Of a stretch of 64,000 nucleotides of DNA, positions 31,670-43,649 are shown piece after piece. Position 1 is the stretch's first letter. The number at the start of each line of letters is the position of its first letter. Under the pieces are notes generated by a model. That model worked only from the letters and a program-made list of their open reading frames with translations. It searched no databases and was not told where the DNA came from. A program made the position numbers and the translations under genes. The stretch is from the NCBI GenBank assembly GCA_025526995.1, contig JAHLKG010000003.1, forward strand, positions 1,426,001 to 1,490,000, written 5' to 3'. This DNA is from Powellomyces hirtus. Its lineage: Eukaryota; Chytridiomycota; Chytridiomycetes; Spizellomycetales; Powellomycetaceae.

Positions 31670-33559
31670 ATGCCTGGTGGTAAGCGAGAAAAACGCCCCG
31701 TTTTGGGGGCCGTTTGCGTAGCAGCGACGACTGGGGGGGTCTCAGTGTACTGGGTAGTGCGGGATGGTTGACGGACGTTGTTTTTTTGTTTTGTTAGGAC
31801 CTGACGAATGGCTAGAAACGGTGAAGAAATGTCAGTACCTGCCGGAACCGGACATCAAGAAGTTGTGTGAGATGGTGCGTTTTTTTTTATGGGAACATGA
31901 AAAATCTGGAGAATGAGATGGGAGAGTGGGAAAGGCGGAATAGGGGGAGAAAGAGAAAGGGAGGGACAGGAGATCTTGCATGCGAAAAGTCGTGAAGGGC
32001 AATCATCTGTCAAACAACCATACCTCTGTCTCCCACTTAGTGGTCTCAAGAGCTCATTGACGGGGAAAGCGTTGATCGGTAGAATGAATTCCGCATCGCA
32101 GGAGACCTCACCCCCACCTCTCGTGTTTCTGTGTAGGTCAAAGAGCTCCTGATGGAAGAATCCAACATCCAACCCGTCAACTCACCCGTCACTGTCTGCG
32201 GCGACATCCACGGCCAGTTCTATGACTTGCTTGAGCTGTTCCGAGTCGGTGGGGAGGTGCCTAATACAGCGTATATCTTTATGGTAATTAATTCAGCGAA
32301 TTGCGCACCGCCATTCCTTCGCTGGGACTATATCGTTTGGTTGACGATATTTATTTTTATCGGGAATTGCTTTGGTGTTTCTAGGGAGACTTTGTGGATC
32401 GTGGTTACTATAGTTTGGAGACGTTTACGCTGTTATTGGTGTTGAAAGCTAGGTATGAATTGTGTGATTGGGCACGGTTGTGAAACCAAGGGGGACTTTG
32501 AGAATATTGATTTTTTTGTTTTTTTTTTGGTACCTACAGATATCCAGACAAGATCACTCTCTTGAGGGGAAATCACGAGAGCAGGCAGATTACGCAGGTG
32601 TATGGGTTCTATGGTATGTGGGGGGGCATTGTCACCCTTCTTTTTTTTTTCCCCCCGTTGACTGTGGATGGTAGTTGGGGGCTGACATGTTATGCTGGCA
32701 GATGAATGCCAAACCAAGTACGGCAATGCCAATGTGTGGAAGTATTGCTGTTCCGTGTTTGATTATCTGACGCTCGCTGCGGTACGTTGTTGGAGGGCGG
32801 ATATGAGGACGTTGGGTGGTTGTAGGGGGTGTGAGATCATTTTTGAGCTGAAACCGTTTGGTGTGCGCGCCGTGACGGCTTTTTTTTTTCTTTAAGATTG
32901 TGGACGGCCGAGTGTTGTGTGTGCACGGTGGTCTCTCCCCCGACGTCCGGACCCTAGACCAGATCCGGACGATACAGCGGTGCCAGGAGATTCCGCATGA
33001 GGGAGCTTTCTGCGGTATGGACCGTTTCTGGTTTCCGATTTTTGTTTTTCTTCTGGCTCTGTCTCATACTCACTGCATCGTTCTTGCATGTAGACCTCAT
33101 GTGGTCTGACCCAGAAGACATTGATACCTGGGCGGTCAGCCCACGAGGCGCCGGATGGCTCTTTGGCAGTAAAGTGACGTCAGAGGTACACACCCTCCAC
33201 CCAAACTCCCCACCATCGCAGGGTGTTTATAAAAAAGAACCCCGCTCAAACCATCTCACCCTTCAACGTTTTTCTCTTCCCCTTTTTTTCTTTCGCAGTT
33301 CAACCACGTCAACAGCCTCAAGCTGATTGCGCGGGCGCACCAACTGGTGCAAGAAGGCTACAAGTACCATTTCCAAGACGAGAATCTCGTGACGGTGTGG
33401 TCGGCGCCCAACTACTGCTACCGCTGCGGCAACGTGGCGTCCATCATGGCCGTCGACGAGTCCCTCGAGATTACAGAGAGCTCGTTTAAAATATTCAATG
33501 CGGTGCCGGATACCGAGCGCGTCGTGCCCCCGAGGCAGAGCACGCCGTATTTCTTGTAG
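31670..33559 (+). CDS. SIT4: Protein phosphatase PP6 (Sit4-type) catalytic subunit
   Basis: Nine exons (31670-31679, 31798-31874, 32137-32283, 32385-32452, 32540-32613, 32702-32781, 32897-33014, 33094-33185, 33299-33559) join in frame to 308 residues, the normal PP6 length. PPP-family metal and catalytic motifs are complete: [53 protein letters not shown] and [12 protein letters not shown]. It is PP6 rather than PP4 or PP2A because of [15 protein letters not shown] near the N-terminus, [21 protein letters not shown] sequence ([14 protein letters not shown]) and the ending [11 protein letters not shown]. The C-terminal YFL is the carboxymethylation tail. PP6/Sit4 acts with SAPS-type regulatory subunits in G1/S and nutrient signalling. 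The first exon is only 10 nt. Confidence 0.95.
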
Positions 33560-34240
33560 ATGAAAAAAACATTCACACATGACACACAAAAAAACGCAAG
33601 AGGTGTGGCAGTGACCCGGTGAAACTCCTTGAACTTTTCCCCTGCACTCGAATCGAAGCAGCGGATTACGTGCGGCGCACACGTTTGCCTTGTTTTCTCA
33701 CACCCCTCCTCTGCATATATCTCTGCTTTGCCCCGCCCCCCCCCACCCCCCGATCCCGCTCGCAAATCCCTCTCCCCATTCTTAATTAGCCGTTCCCGCC
33801 CCCGCCCCCCCCCCCCCCTTCGTCCATGATCTTTTTTTTTTTCGCTGTGGGCTGCGAAATTGTGCGGCGTGGGGGTTTGGACCCATCCCGCGTTCCCGCA
33901 ACCCTTTTTTCTTTCTCCTCTCCTCTCCTCTCTCTCTTTCTCTATTTTGTGTTTTGTGGTTTTCTTTTTATTTGTACGTATCGGGGTGGTGGTTTTGGTT
34001 TCCTCCTCCACCCAGCCTAGCCCCAGTTGTCTATACTTTTTGTTTGTTGTGTTGTGGGGTTGTGAAAAGACGCTCTTTGCAAAGGTACAGATAAAAAACA
34101 TGCAAAATGAGAATAGTTTCAAGGAGTGTGGCCAAAAGAAAAAAAAGAAAAGAAAAAGGCTTTCGGCTTCGGCCCCCCCGCGTGCTCGCCGCGCTCGCAA
34201 TAGCGTGAGTTTCTTCTTCTTCTTCTTCTCCGTTTGCCGG
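33560..34240. other. Convergent intergenic region
   Basis: Pyrimidine-rich, with a C14 run at 33805-33818 and CT-rich blocks near 33905-33955. 3' flanks of PP6 (+) and Vps22 (-); no gene seen. Confidence 0.5.
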
Positions 34241-35539
34241 TCACGAGGATACGAAAAATCCAGCGACCCAAAACTGCGGCGGGTCCGCCTGCGCGTCCAC
34301 CCAGCATATCCCGTCCTTGAGCAAATCATCCTAATCAAAACGACACAGAGAGAGTCAAACCTCACACCAAAACGGGCTTAACACACATCGCGCTCACCAA
34401 AACCGTCTGCGCGCGATCAGCGTCCCACGCGAGGAGAGCGACAACGTCACGGCGGGTCGTGTAGCCTTTGGCCTGCGCGAGGCCCAGCACGGTTGCGAAA
34501 TCAGCGTTCAGTTCCCGCGGCACGCTCTGCACCATTTTGCGCGCCCCGATTTGCACCAGGGCGAACCCGCTGCCGAGCGGTTTGAGCGTTTTGATGGAGC
34601 GTGCAATGTCGTCTCTGAATAACACCACCCAACCAGCCCCACAAAAAAAAAAAGAAAAAGACTCTATGTGTCAGCGATGCGAGGGGACGTTTTGATTTGG
34701 GTGTGTTGTTGCGCATTGGTGGGAAATTCGTTGTTGACTTCCCACACACACCACACACCACACACTACACTCACACACTCACACACCCTAACTCCCTCAC
34801 GCCACACACTCACTCGCTAATCTCCTGCGCATCTGCCTCTTTCCCGCGCAACCGCTCCACCGCCCGCTGCAGATCCTTGACATCAATCAACCCGCCATTC
34901 CGCTCGCGCGTCGCAATACAGATCTCGGCAATCTGCACCCCGAGCTCGTAGTAGAAATCTCCCACGCCTAAAAGTTCAGACCAGAACCCCTTGTTCGCTA
35001 ACACCCCCCACAAAAAAAAAAAAAAAAAAAAACACAAAAAAATCCACCCCCCCAGATCAGTAATCAAGTAATCAGTACAGTATGCGAAACCCAAAACTAC
35101 CATAAAACAAACGTTGCGCTCCCTCAAACGCACTCCCTCATCTGTTTGAACCCCCTCACTTGACTCCACTTTACTCACACGCGAGAGGATCCACGCCAAT
35201 ATTCGTGCACATGCGCTGAAAATGCATCCGGAACGTCGCGTCGCGCTTGATGTCCTTCCGGTACTTGCTCGCAAACCCCTCCAGATTCGTCTTGAACACC
35301 GCCAGCTGCGTTTTCAGCTGCCCACAGAAACGTGAGACATGCGGTGTCGTCAGATTTCACAACCACACACACACACACACACACATTCCCCAGATGATGC
35401 GTCTGGCGGTTTGGTGTTGTGCCCCACCCCTCACCTGTTCCAGCTGTGAATGAGATAAGGCTTCGCCCGCGCGTTGGAAATCCGCATTGGTGCGCGCTTG
35501 TTGCTGCAGGCCGCTAATGCCGGCTCTTCGCCGAGCCAT
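34241..35539 (-). CDS. SNF8: ESCRT-II subunit Vps22 / SNF8 / EAP30
   Basis: Five exons (35539-35435, 35317-35179, 34997-34814, 34614-34398, 34330-34241) join in frame to 244 residues, close to the 250 of animal SNF8. Start [15 protein letters not shown] matches the family's basic N-terminus. Diagnostic blocks follow: [91 protein letters not shown] and [20 protein letters not shown] (winged-helix domains). ESCRT-II (one Vps22, one Vps36, two Vps25) sorts ubiquitinated cargo at the multivesicular endosome. The last two introns' phases (0 and 1) are fixed by these conserved blocks. Confidence 0.93.
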
Positions 35540-35947
35540 GGGGGGATAGGCTGCTTGCGGCCGGGTTGGGGCCGGAAAGGATAGGCAACTGAGAGATGGG
35601 CCGGTGTGATGCAAATTGTGCACATTCCGCAGGTCGGATTCCCGCGCGAGTCGACAATGACCAAGCCACACTTGCGGCACGCGCACTGTCTCCGCAATTG
35701 CTCACCCTGGTCACATGACCATTCGCAGCACCCGATTTCAAGACATGGATAACAGTCAAAGAGAGAAAGTTTGATGCGCATGAACGACACAGGTATATGA
35801 CATGCTAATAATGTGTATTTGTTCTCCAAAAACGAGCTGCAAAGCGAACCAAATATAGACAAGGGGATGATTGGCAAGGGGAGCGAGCACACGTGGAACA
35901 AGGTAGGTGTGGGATAGTACACGGAACGACCAGCATTGAGTGTACAA
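35540..35947. other. 5' flank of Vps22 and 3' flank of the GATA gene
   Basis: 408 bp between two minus-strand genes, so the Vps22 promoter must be here. On the minus strand a Cys-rich ORF segment overlaps it (see findings). Confidence 0.4.
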
Positions 35948-37753
35948 TCACCGACCACCGGAAGCAAGGAACATCAGCGCCTGCGTCGCACTCGCTTCCG
36001 CGTCCTCCAAGCTCATGGGAGAAGCGGGCACGGTTGTAGATGCGTTGCGGCGATGTGACTGCTCCGATTCTTTACCGAGGCTGTGACGTGGGCCAGTAGA
36101 GGATTGTTTCTCCCCGTCTCGCGGGAGCAGTGCGTCGAACGCATCGTGGAGCGAGGGTAATCTCACGGCGCCAGCCGCGTTGCTGTTGGCTTGCTGCGGC
36201 TCTGACTGATCCATGCCTACTAGCATCTCTGCTTTGTACGCGAGTTGAGACTGGAGGCGATCAATCTCCGAGACCAGTTCTGCACGCGTGCGCTTTCGGC
36301 TGGGGTCGGCGTAAACGGCATGGGTCGGCTTTGGTGCAGGTAGCTGTCTACTGCTCGGAGCAGATGGTTTGGATCCCGCCTCTGAGCCCACTTCCGGCGT
36401 TGGAATCGGAACCGTCTCGCGTCGAGGGAGGGTTCCCGCTTGGAAAAGGGAGCTCAGGGAGGGAAGAGCAAACGAGCTGGGCTTCTCGTTGTTAAAGTTG
36501 GGCGGAGGCAGAGTGTACTGCATGTGTGGTTGTTGACCGTGCGCGGCAAAGTGCTCGCGAGAGGCATTGTCTTGATGCCAGGCGCCAGTCTCGTACGGTG
36601 AGCTGGCCACCAGAGACGGCGGAACGCGTTTGCGACGTTTAATGACAGCCCGCTTCATTGTCACCGGACGGTGGGAGTTGTGAAGCTTGAAATACAGGCC
36701 ACAAGCATTGCAGATGGCATTACCCTTATCGTCACGTCTCCACAGAGGAGTGCTCGTTGTGCTGCAGTTGATGCACTGCATGTGCTCACGGGTAGTGCCG
36801 AGCGGTCTCCCGAGACCTCCGGATGGCGAGTCAGCAGAGCTGAGTGGAGTGGTTGCGTCGATCAAAATACGAGACATGCTAGAGAGAGGCGCGTGATCAG
36901 GATGTTCCATGTGTTCTCGTTTCACGTCCACAAATTCCCGTTGTGATGGCAGCGCGCTGCGGGGTATAGCATCGGGTTGAGTGGTATGCTGAGGGTATGG
37001 TTGGTGGTGTTGTTCCAACCGTCTCTCGTCGTGGGGCGACGCAGCTGGTGGAATGGAATGCTGCTGCGTCTGCATGTTGAAACCAAGCGGAGGCAGCTGG
37101 AATCGACTGGGCTGGCCCGCGGCTTGAACAGTGGGAGCGGGGTTGGTTTGATGCATAGGCATCGGAGCTTTAGCCGCGAGTGGGACTGGAGCAGACGATG
37201 CCGAAGATGGCGGAGCAGGTGGTCGGCTCTGCCCAGGAACGACCGGCGTCGAGCTCTTGTCCATGGGAGAAACGGCCATGATGTCGGCCATATCGCATTC
37301 TCTCTTGACTCGGCGCTTCTTGAGGTATTGCGGTCGATATGTGTTTCGCGCTTTTAGATAAAGGCCTGCATGAGCAGCGAACGAGCGTAATGAGCATCAA
37401 ACACTTGGCGACCCACTGTTTCCCACGCCATTTCAGTTTTACGTACCACAAGCGTTGCAGATGATTTCCCCCTTGGGTCCTCTTCTCCAAAGCGGAGTCG
37501 AGTCTGTGCCGCAGTTGGCGCACTTGTTGGTTGGTTTGGCTGCTGTCTCGTCACCTCCCGCCTTTCCTTTCAAGGCGCTCTGAGCAGGCTTATCGGCAGC
37601 GCCGACGGCGGCGACCAGCGCGCGTGGGGACGGAGAGGTTATCGAAACCGCCTCCTTTCTTGGCGCAATGGGAAGCGGCTGGGTGAAAGGAGAGTACCTG
37701 GGAGCAAACTTGCGTTCGTATGGAGAAGGCGCGATGCCGTGCATGTTAACCAT
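35948..37753 (-). CDS. Two-finger GATA transcription factor, SreA/Fep1/Urbs1-like
   Basis: Two exons (37753-37447 and 37365-35948) join in frame to 574 residues. The ATG at 37753 is the first in frame and has a purine at -3 and G at +4. Finger 1 (Cys78 to Cys102, [14 protein letters not shown]...[12 protein letters not shown]) is split by the intron. Finger 2 (about 300-325, [14 protein letters not shown]...[16 protein letters not shown]) is followed by the basic tail [15 protein letters not shown]. The GLYLKARN ending of finger 1, the TMK-x-x-IKRRKR tail and a late coiled coil (about 459-486, [15 protein letters not shown]) are hallmarks of fungal iron-responsive GATA repressors, which shut off siderophore and iron uptake genes when iron is ample. 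The usual Cys-rich linker between the fingers is absent, so iron sensing is uncertain. Confidence 0.85.
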
Positions 37754-40700
37754 TGCGAGCGAGCGAGAACGAAACCCAGGCAGCAACAGGACGTGAGTCG
37801 GACGTTGAGAGACAAAAAGAAAGTGGCTATCGAAGCGAAGGGTCGAGCGGAGGAGGTCGCGGCGGGGGCAGCTGGGTATTTTACGGAAGGGTATTTGTGG
37901 CTCTGATGATGATGATGTTCGCTGATGAACGCGGAATCAATCAGCAGGGAGAGAGCAGCGAAGCGCAGACGGAGCTTGCGTTCGTGGGGGGTGTGAATAG
38001 TGTTGTGTGTGCGTTGGCGACGGTGTTCCCTTGTGTCGTTTCGTCGCCTCCTATGTGTTTCGATATGAGAGGTGGTTGTTCCAGGGAGAGAGTCTTTTGC
38101 GTAGGCGACTAGTATCGCCCCCGTCCGTCTCGTTGCTTGGATGGGATTCTGTCTGTTTTTTGCCTTGTCTTGTGCGGGGGCGGGTTCTTGAGGGGGGCAA
38201 GAAGTAGTGGATAGTCACGGTAGCGGTAGGGGAGGAATGGTTGGCGCCGTACTAATAAGCAGCAGAATGATGAATGCCGCAATTGCCCCGATGATGATGA
38301 TGATAATAATGATAATAATAATGGGAGATCGATCTGTGGCGGTGAGTGCGTGCGTGCCAGTCAGTGACTATCAGAGTCGCTATGGCAGCAGCAGCAGCTA
38401 TTCTATTCCAACAGTCTGGTCTTTCAAGTTATTGTTATCAGTTGGATGGGAGACGCGTGGGTTGATGAGATTGTTGTCGTATTACTATCTTTCCAATCAA
38501 ATCAATCAATCAATTCCCCCCCCCATCCATCCATCCGCAGTGTCTGTCTTTCATGACTCGGACAACGTGCCAGTGCCTTGGTTGCGTGTGTGTTCCCATC
38601 GTAACACCTTAGGTCGCCAAGGCCTGGTTGTAGCTGTAAAGAGATGCAAGCGTTTTGCCTCTTTCTTTCTTTCTATCCGATCTAGTATCTCTCGCCTTGC
38701 CGCTTTGCACAACACCCTTTCGCCGTCTTCGGAATCTCGTTCTCGCAAGTCCATGATCTCATTTTGTCTGATTCTGCCGTTTACCAGGTATCCGTCCAAT
38801 GTGCGATTAACCAACCACCTGGTCTATCAGCTGGACAGTGCGCGTGATGGTAGCGGATCTTTTTTTTTTTTGACCCGGCGGAGAGCGTGACTCAATTGAA
38901 TCGCCGACCCGGCGCCCTATCAGATCCGGTTCCAGCCACATGTGCAGAGATTGCAACCTCCTTGTGTCCGTGGGGGTGTTTCGGAAGACCATGAGTGATC
39001 TGATGGGTCACAATCTTTTGCATCTGGCGTGGCTTAGTTGGAGTCATCCACTGCTCCCGGCCACGGACACGTCACCCTTTTTTTTATCTTCCGCTGTTTT
39101 TTTTTTCTGTTATTCCCTGAGAGCCAACTTGGCAAAGCCCGTTTCGTTCTGCAACTGGCAACGTGACCCTGTGTGACCACGATTTGAAACCTGTCAATGT
39201 CGACGTCTGACGTGGCCTGAAATTGACCAACTCTCACCAGCGACGCAATTGTGAATACAATTATTAGTCGCGCGAGCGCTTTTCGTGTCTTCATCGCGTT
39301 ATTCATCGGGAAATTGGCTCGGCGGACTTCTAATTGCTTCCGCAATGATGCCGAGACCCATTATGGAAGCAATTAGATTCAATGTGCACGTAACAACCGT
39401 TTTCGATTGGGCAACCTATCGCTTTCAAGTGATAATCTCGGCCATCAGACATTGATTACTAGCGTTGGCTTACCAAAACACAATATGTCTGCCAAGTCAT
39501 CACCCGAGTTGTTAGATGAGCGGTCTTCGCTCTCGCTCTATTTGGGCGAATTCCGCACATCGTTTCTGTTGGCTGCTCGATGTCTGCAAAAGCGATCCCT
39601 CAAGGCCCCCCCGAATGCTTCCAGAACCATCCCGGAGGTTCAATGTTTCTGGACGTGAGGATACCGGGCTTTTGCCACGTGATCAGAAATCCAAGTTACC
39701 GCTTCTTCTCGTAGCTTCCAGGACTCCTCCGAATCCATATTCAGCACTTCGCTTGGCACCCCGTCTCTTGCACTTTGTTTGAGAGCCTGAAAGCTCCAAA
39801 GAGCTGCTCTGCACGTCAGTTGCGGATCAGCAGCTGACGTAAAAGAATATTTCGGAGGTTTCGTGGTCCTGTGTATATGTTGCACAGGGCCCGCCAAGGA
39901 CATTGGCCAATTGCCGGTTGTCCAGTGACGGAATCCACAGGAACCCACTCCGCCTCATTGGGTCACCCGACACCTCGATTTGATAGCTCTATTCATAATG
40001 AAAAACATCGATCACCGACTATGTCTGTCTTCCAGATCAGGTTTGGCTTCTACTCCCCAGTCACCGAGTCACGGATAGCACGTCGTGCTTGGCGGATTGT
40101 GTCAGCTGCTTACATAAACTCCGACCGCGCATTTCCCTTGGATTGGGGGCTGACAATTCTCCATTGTCGAAGTTGCCCATAGAAAACCTGATACATCTAT
40201 AATTCATATAGGAATGCAATGTGATCTACACGTGCAATGTTCGAATATAAATTCATTGCATTGTTACCTGAACCTCAAGCCGCATCGAGAACGTCATTTC
40301 GCCCACAAATGTGTATGGTGATATACGCCGGCACGTCATTTCCCGTGCATGACGAAGTGTGGCACATCCATCCACAAAAATAAAGTCAAGTCATTGGAAA
40401 ATAACGTGCACATGGGTTCGGCGCCTGTCATCCGCCTATTGTTGTACAAAGGCCATAAGCAGGCCAGCCAAGCACGCACTTGCCCGAAGCCGTCCATTGC
40501 TCCTTGCTTCCCACCGCTGTTTTTCTTTCTTGTTGCTTACGTGGTGACATATCCCTGCTCTAAATCGCACCCCCACCCACATTTCATCCACGGCTCACCG
40601 CACATCGTACCACAAACATTGCAGCGTAGGTATTGTATGTGTTTGTCGCTGCTTCAATTCCGCTAAGTTGGTATTAGCACCCACCCCAACCCCGCTAGCC

Positions 40701-40989
40701 CCTTCGGTGAGGCCGATTTATCAAATTGTATTGGCATCGGCCTTTCCATCCACTATCCTGCCGCTTGGGCAGTTGTGGTCGTGATTGGTTTTACGTCGCT
40801 GACTATACACTGGCACTCCAACTCGCATTTAACTAGTTATTACTCATCACTCGGAACCACAGAGTCCCTCCCCGCCATCTTTTGTTCCGCAATTTGGCAT
40901 CATTCACGATACGCTTTCGCAACACAGTCACCTTGCGGACGTTGGTGGCTGACCCACACATCGTCAATTTCTATTCGGTCAGCGTTTGA
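37754..40989. other. 3.2-kb region with no recognised gene
   Basis: The 5' flank of the GATA gene, then mixed sequence with ATG/ATA repeats (38290-38330), CA/AATC repeats and many short ORFs. None has a family motif or consistent splice structure. No tRNA found. The segment 39150-40350 is AT-richer and may be degraded repeat DNA. Confidence 0.4.
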
Positions 40990-42746
40990 ACGAGGACGCT
41001 TTTCCTTCACTTGTCACAACACGGGAGGAAACACACCCATCGCAACTGCACAGACACACCAACACCACAACCCACATCACAACCTCCGACCCCAGGTCGG
41101 CCTCCCACTTTGCTCTCCGGCAATTTATCCCCGTTCCCCAGTTCGCCCACCACGGCGGCCGCCAACCCCTTCACCGCGCCCGCGGCGCGATCCGACTCTG
41201 ACGAGGAGGACCCGGATACACTTGATATACCCCACGACAACAGCGATGATCTCCTGTCTAGCCCTGTACCCCCGCCGCCGACCCGCCGACGAGGGAGTGT
41301 TCTTGATGATGCCATCATGCGAGACATGCTGGCGAGCCGTGTAGCGCCCGCGGAGGGACAGGAAGATACGGAGGAAGTTGAACGGATGGAGAGGATGTAT
41401 GTTATGCTAAGGTAAGGTGGTCGATGGGAGAGACCGTCGAATGCGATGGGTTTGTGTCTAAGAAGGGTGTGCGTGTGGTGAAGCCACGCGATTCAGTTGC
41501 CTCACATCCATAAGACGATGGGCGTTGGAAGATCAAAGGCTGCGTTGATATTTGACAGAGCTACACCCATCCAGACTTTTGCTTCCTGCCCATTCTTCTC
41601 AACCTGACTTTCGTGCGCTGTCAAATGGTTTCAGATCCTTTCTAACTTTTCCGCTTTTGCAAACCCCACAGATGGTCCAAAAAATACCGCCAAGCCCTCG
41701 TGCGGGACGCTAACGCCAGCTGGGACGCCGAACTGACGCAAGCCCACGACGACATCTCCTCCGCCTCCAGTCCCAGCGGCGAAAGCGGGGACGCACTCAC
41801 CCGGGTGCAAGAAGAAGAATACGACAGTACCGGTAGCGGCAGCAGTAGTGGTTTCCCTCCCACAACAGCCAAATCGTTCCCCCCGCCAGCACATACCCGC
41901 GCGCTGATGGGAAGCGATATGAGCGCGCGACGGTCGTCGATGAATCGAGGGGCGTTTGGAGCTGGGAGACTCTTTGCGGCGTCGGAATTGGATGCAGCGT
42001 TGGCGGCTATGCCGGCGGAGGAGGAGAATGAGGGAGCGACAGCAATAACAACAACAAATACGAATACGAACACAAATGCATCAAAAGCCCCACCGCCGTT
42101 TTTGCGGTCAGGTACACGATCTGGCATCCGAGACGACGACGCTCACAGCAAAACCATGGTCGACAGTCCCGCCAACACGGGCAGCCTTACCAGCCTCCTA
42201 AGTTCCGGTCATCCATCCATATCCGAAGTGCCAGCATTGGCACCCGCCACCGTCGCCACACTCACCACATCCCTAAAGGGCGGCCGGGCCCGGAGCAAAG
42301 CGCCGCACAACTCAACCACCCACGCGAAACCCCGCGTGCGGTTCGCGGAAACGGTCACCATGATCCCCGTAGACGAGGACGACGAAGATGCATCGAATGA
42401 TGAAGCTGTGGACGAGGACCAGACTGACGATGATGCGGCATTGGACCGGTATGCATCGGGGAGTGGTGGGGACGACGAAAGACAAAAGTGCGACGGGCTG
42501 CCACTATCCGGCCCCCGATCGTCCCACTCATCTTCCGAAACACTCGGCATCCATGCAGAACCGGGAACTCCCCAAGAACCACGCCAACAACAGCAACCGG
42601 ATGAGGAACCGAGCAGTAGACTCCGACACACAAAGTCCCTCGCGGTACGCAAACTGACCAGAGCGTTCAAACGCGCGTTCACGGGCACCACTAAACTGAA
42701 TCCTGCTGCGGCCGCGGCTGCTGCTGCTGCTGTTCATGCTACCTGA
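40990..42746 (+). CDS. Acidic, Ser-rich protein with an RVxF (PP1-docking-like) motif; start unresolved
   Basis: Exon 1 is open from after a stop at 40987-40989 to a donor at 41411 (AG|GTAAGG). Exon 2 runs 41672-42746; joined they read about 499 codons. No ATG lies in frame early in exon 1, so a 5' exon or non-AUG start is missing. Exon 1 ends with an acidic patch (SDSDEEDPDTLD) and RRRGSVLDDAIMRDMLASRV. The exon junction encodes MYVMLRWSKKYRQALV. Exon 2 is mostly disordered, with KPRVRFAETVTMIPVDEDDED, a strong match to the R/K-V-x-F motif used to dock protein phosphatase 1. Its basic C-terminus (VRKLTRAFKRAFTGTTKL) ends in poly-Ala. No enzyme domain is seen. PP1 binding is inference from the short motif alone. 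Confidence 0.6.
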
Positions 42747-43649
42747 TTCCTCTCCCCAAAATTCCCCCATCCATACCACCAACATCTTCTCCCCCCTTTT
42801 TCTCTCTTCACTCTCCAACTTTCAGAATCCTACACGAAAACGCGCAGAAGACGACACCTACCACCTGCAGCACGATCATCAGCCTCCGCTGAAAAAAAAT
42901 GGCTAGTCCGGATCTCTGGAAGTCAATGTAACCCCCACCGGTTTTCACACATCCAACATTCCCACCTCTTCCCTGCGCGCGCATTTCCTCCCAATCATTG
43001 CACACCCCGTTTTCTCCACGGCTCACGCACAATTCGGGTGTGCCGCGCATTCACATCGCAATCGTAACGGTGCTTGACCTTCAGAAAGCGTGTTTCGCCA
43101 TTGGATTCACTCTTTTGCTGCGTTTTGGGGCGCGCGCGCAGTGTAAATAGTCTTTACTTTGATGTTGTTCTTTTTTTTCCTCTTTTCTGTTTTTCTGTCC
43201 TGTCTTTTTTTCTCTCTTCCCCAAAAACACGCACCAGATTTTTTTCTGATATGTTTTTGCTGCGTTGAATGGTGCGAAATCCTTACAGTCTGGTCTTGTT
43301 CACGCTTCTGTTGCGTCTTGGGTGGTTCTCAAGTTCGGGGGTGCCAACGCCTACAGTTGTTCACAAAAGTCGCGCTGATCGGAACTCGCTGCGCCACACT
43401 TACGCCAAACCCAAGCCACGGGGTCCGTTCGAGCTGTCAAAATTCGGCAGCTCACACTCTAATCTTCCCTCACCCTTCCCTGCTCCCCTTGCTCCCTCCC
43501 CGTTCACAAAGAAGAATTTTATACTCATTCGGGTACGACGCTACTATTTGAGATAGCAACTACAGACTTCCTCCCCACCCCCGCCCCCCCCCCCCCCCCC
43601 TCCCACCTCGCACAAAATCCTAACTCTAGTTTTACCAGTTTTGCCCCCC
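42747..43649. other. Intergenic region with a C17 run
   Basis: Pyrimidine-rich; C17 at 43584-43600 about 50 bp upstream of the SANT-protein ATG. No gene seen. Confidence 0.5.

Noticed and set aside
33418..34365. 315-residue minus-strand ORF
   Set aside because: Overlaps the last exon of Vps22 out of frame and the antisense of PP6; mostly Lys/Arg low complexity.
38207..38890. 227-residue plus-strand ORF
   Set aside because: Met/Ile and Ser-rich translation of microsatellites (ATG/ATA, CAGCAG); no family signal.
39640..39948. 102-residue minus-strand ORF considered as a transposon remnant
   Set aside because: No transposase or reverse-transcriptase motif could be recognised.
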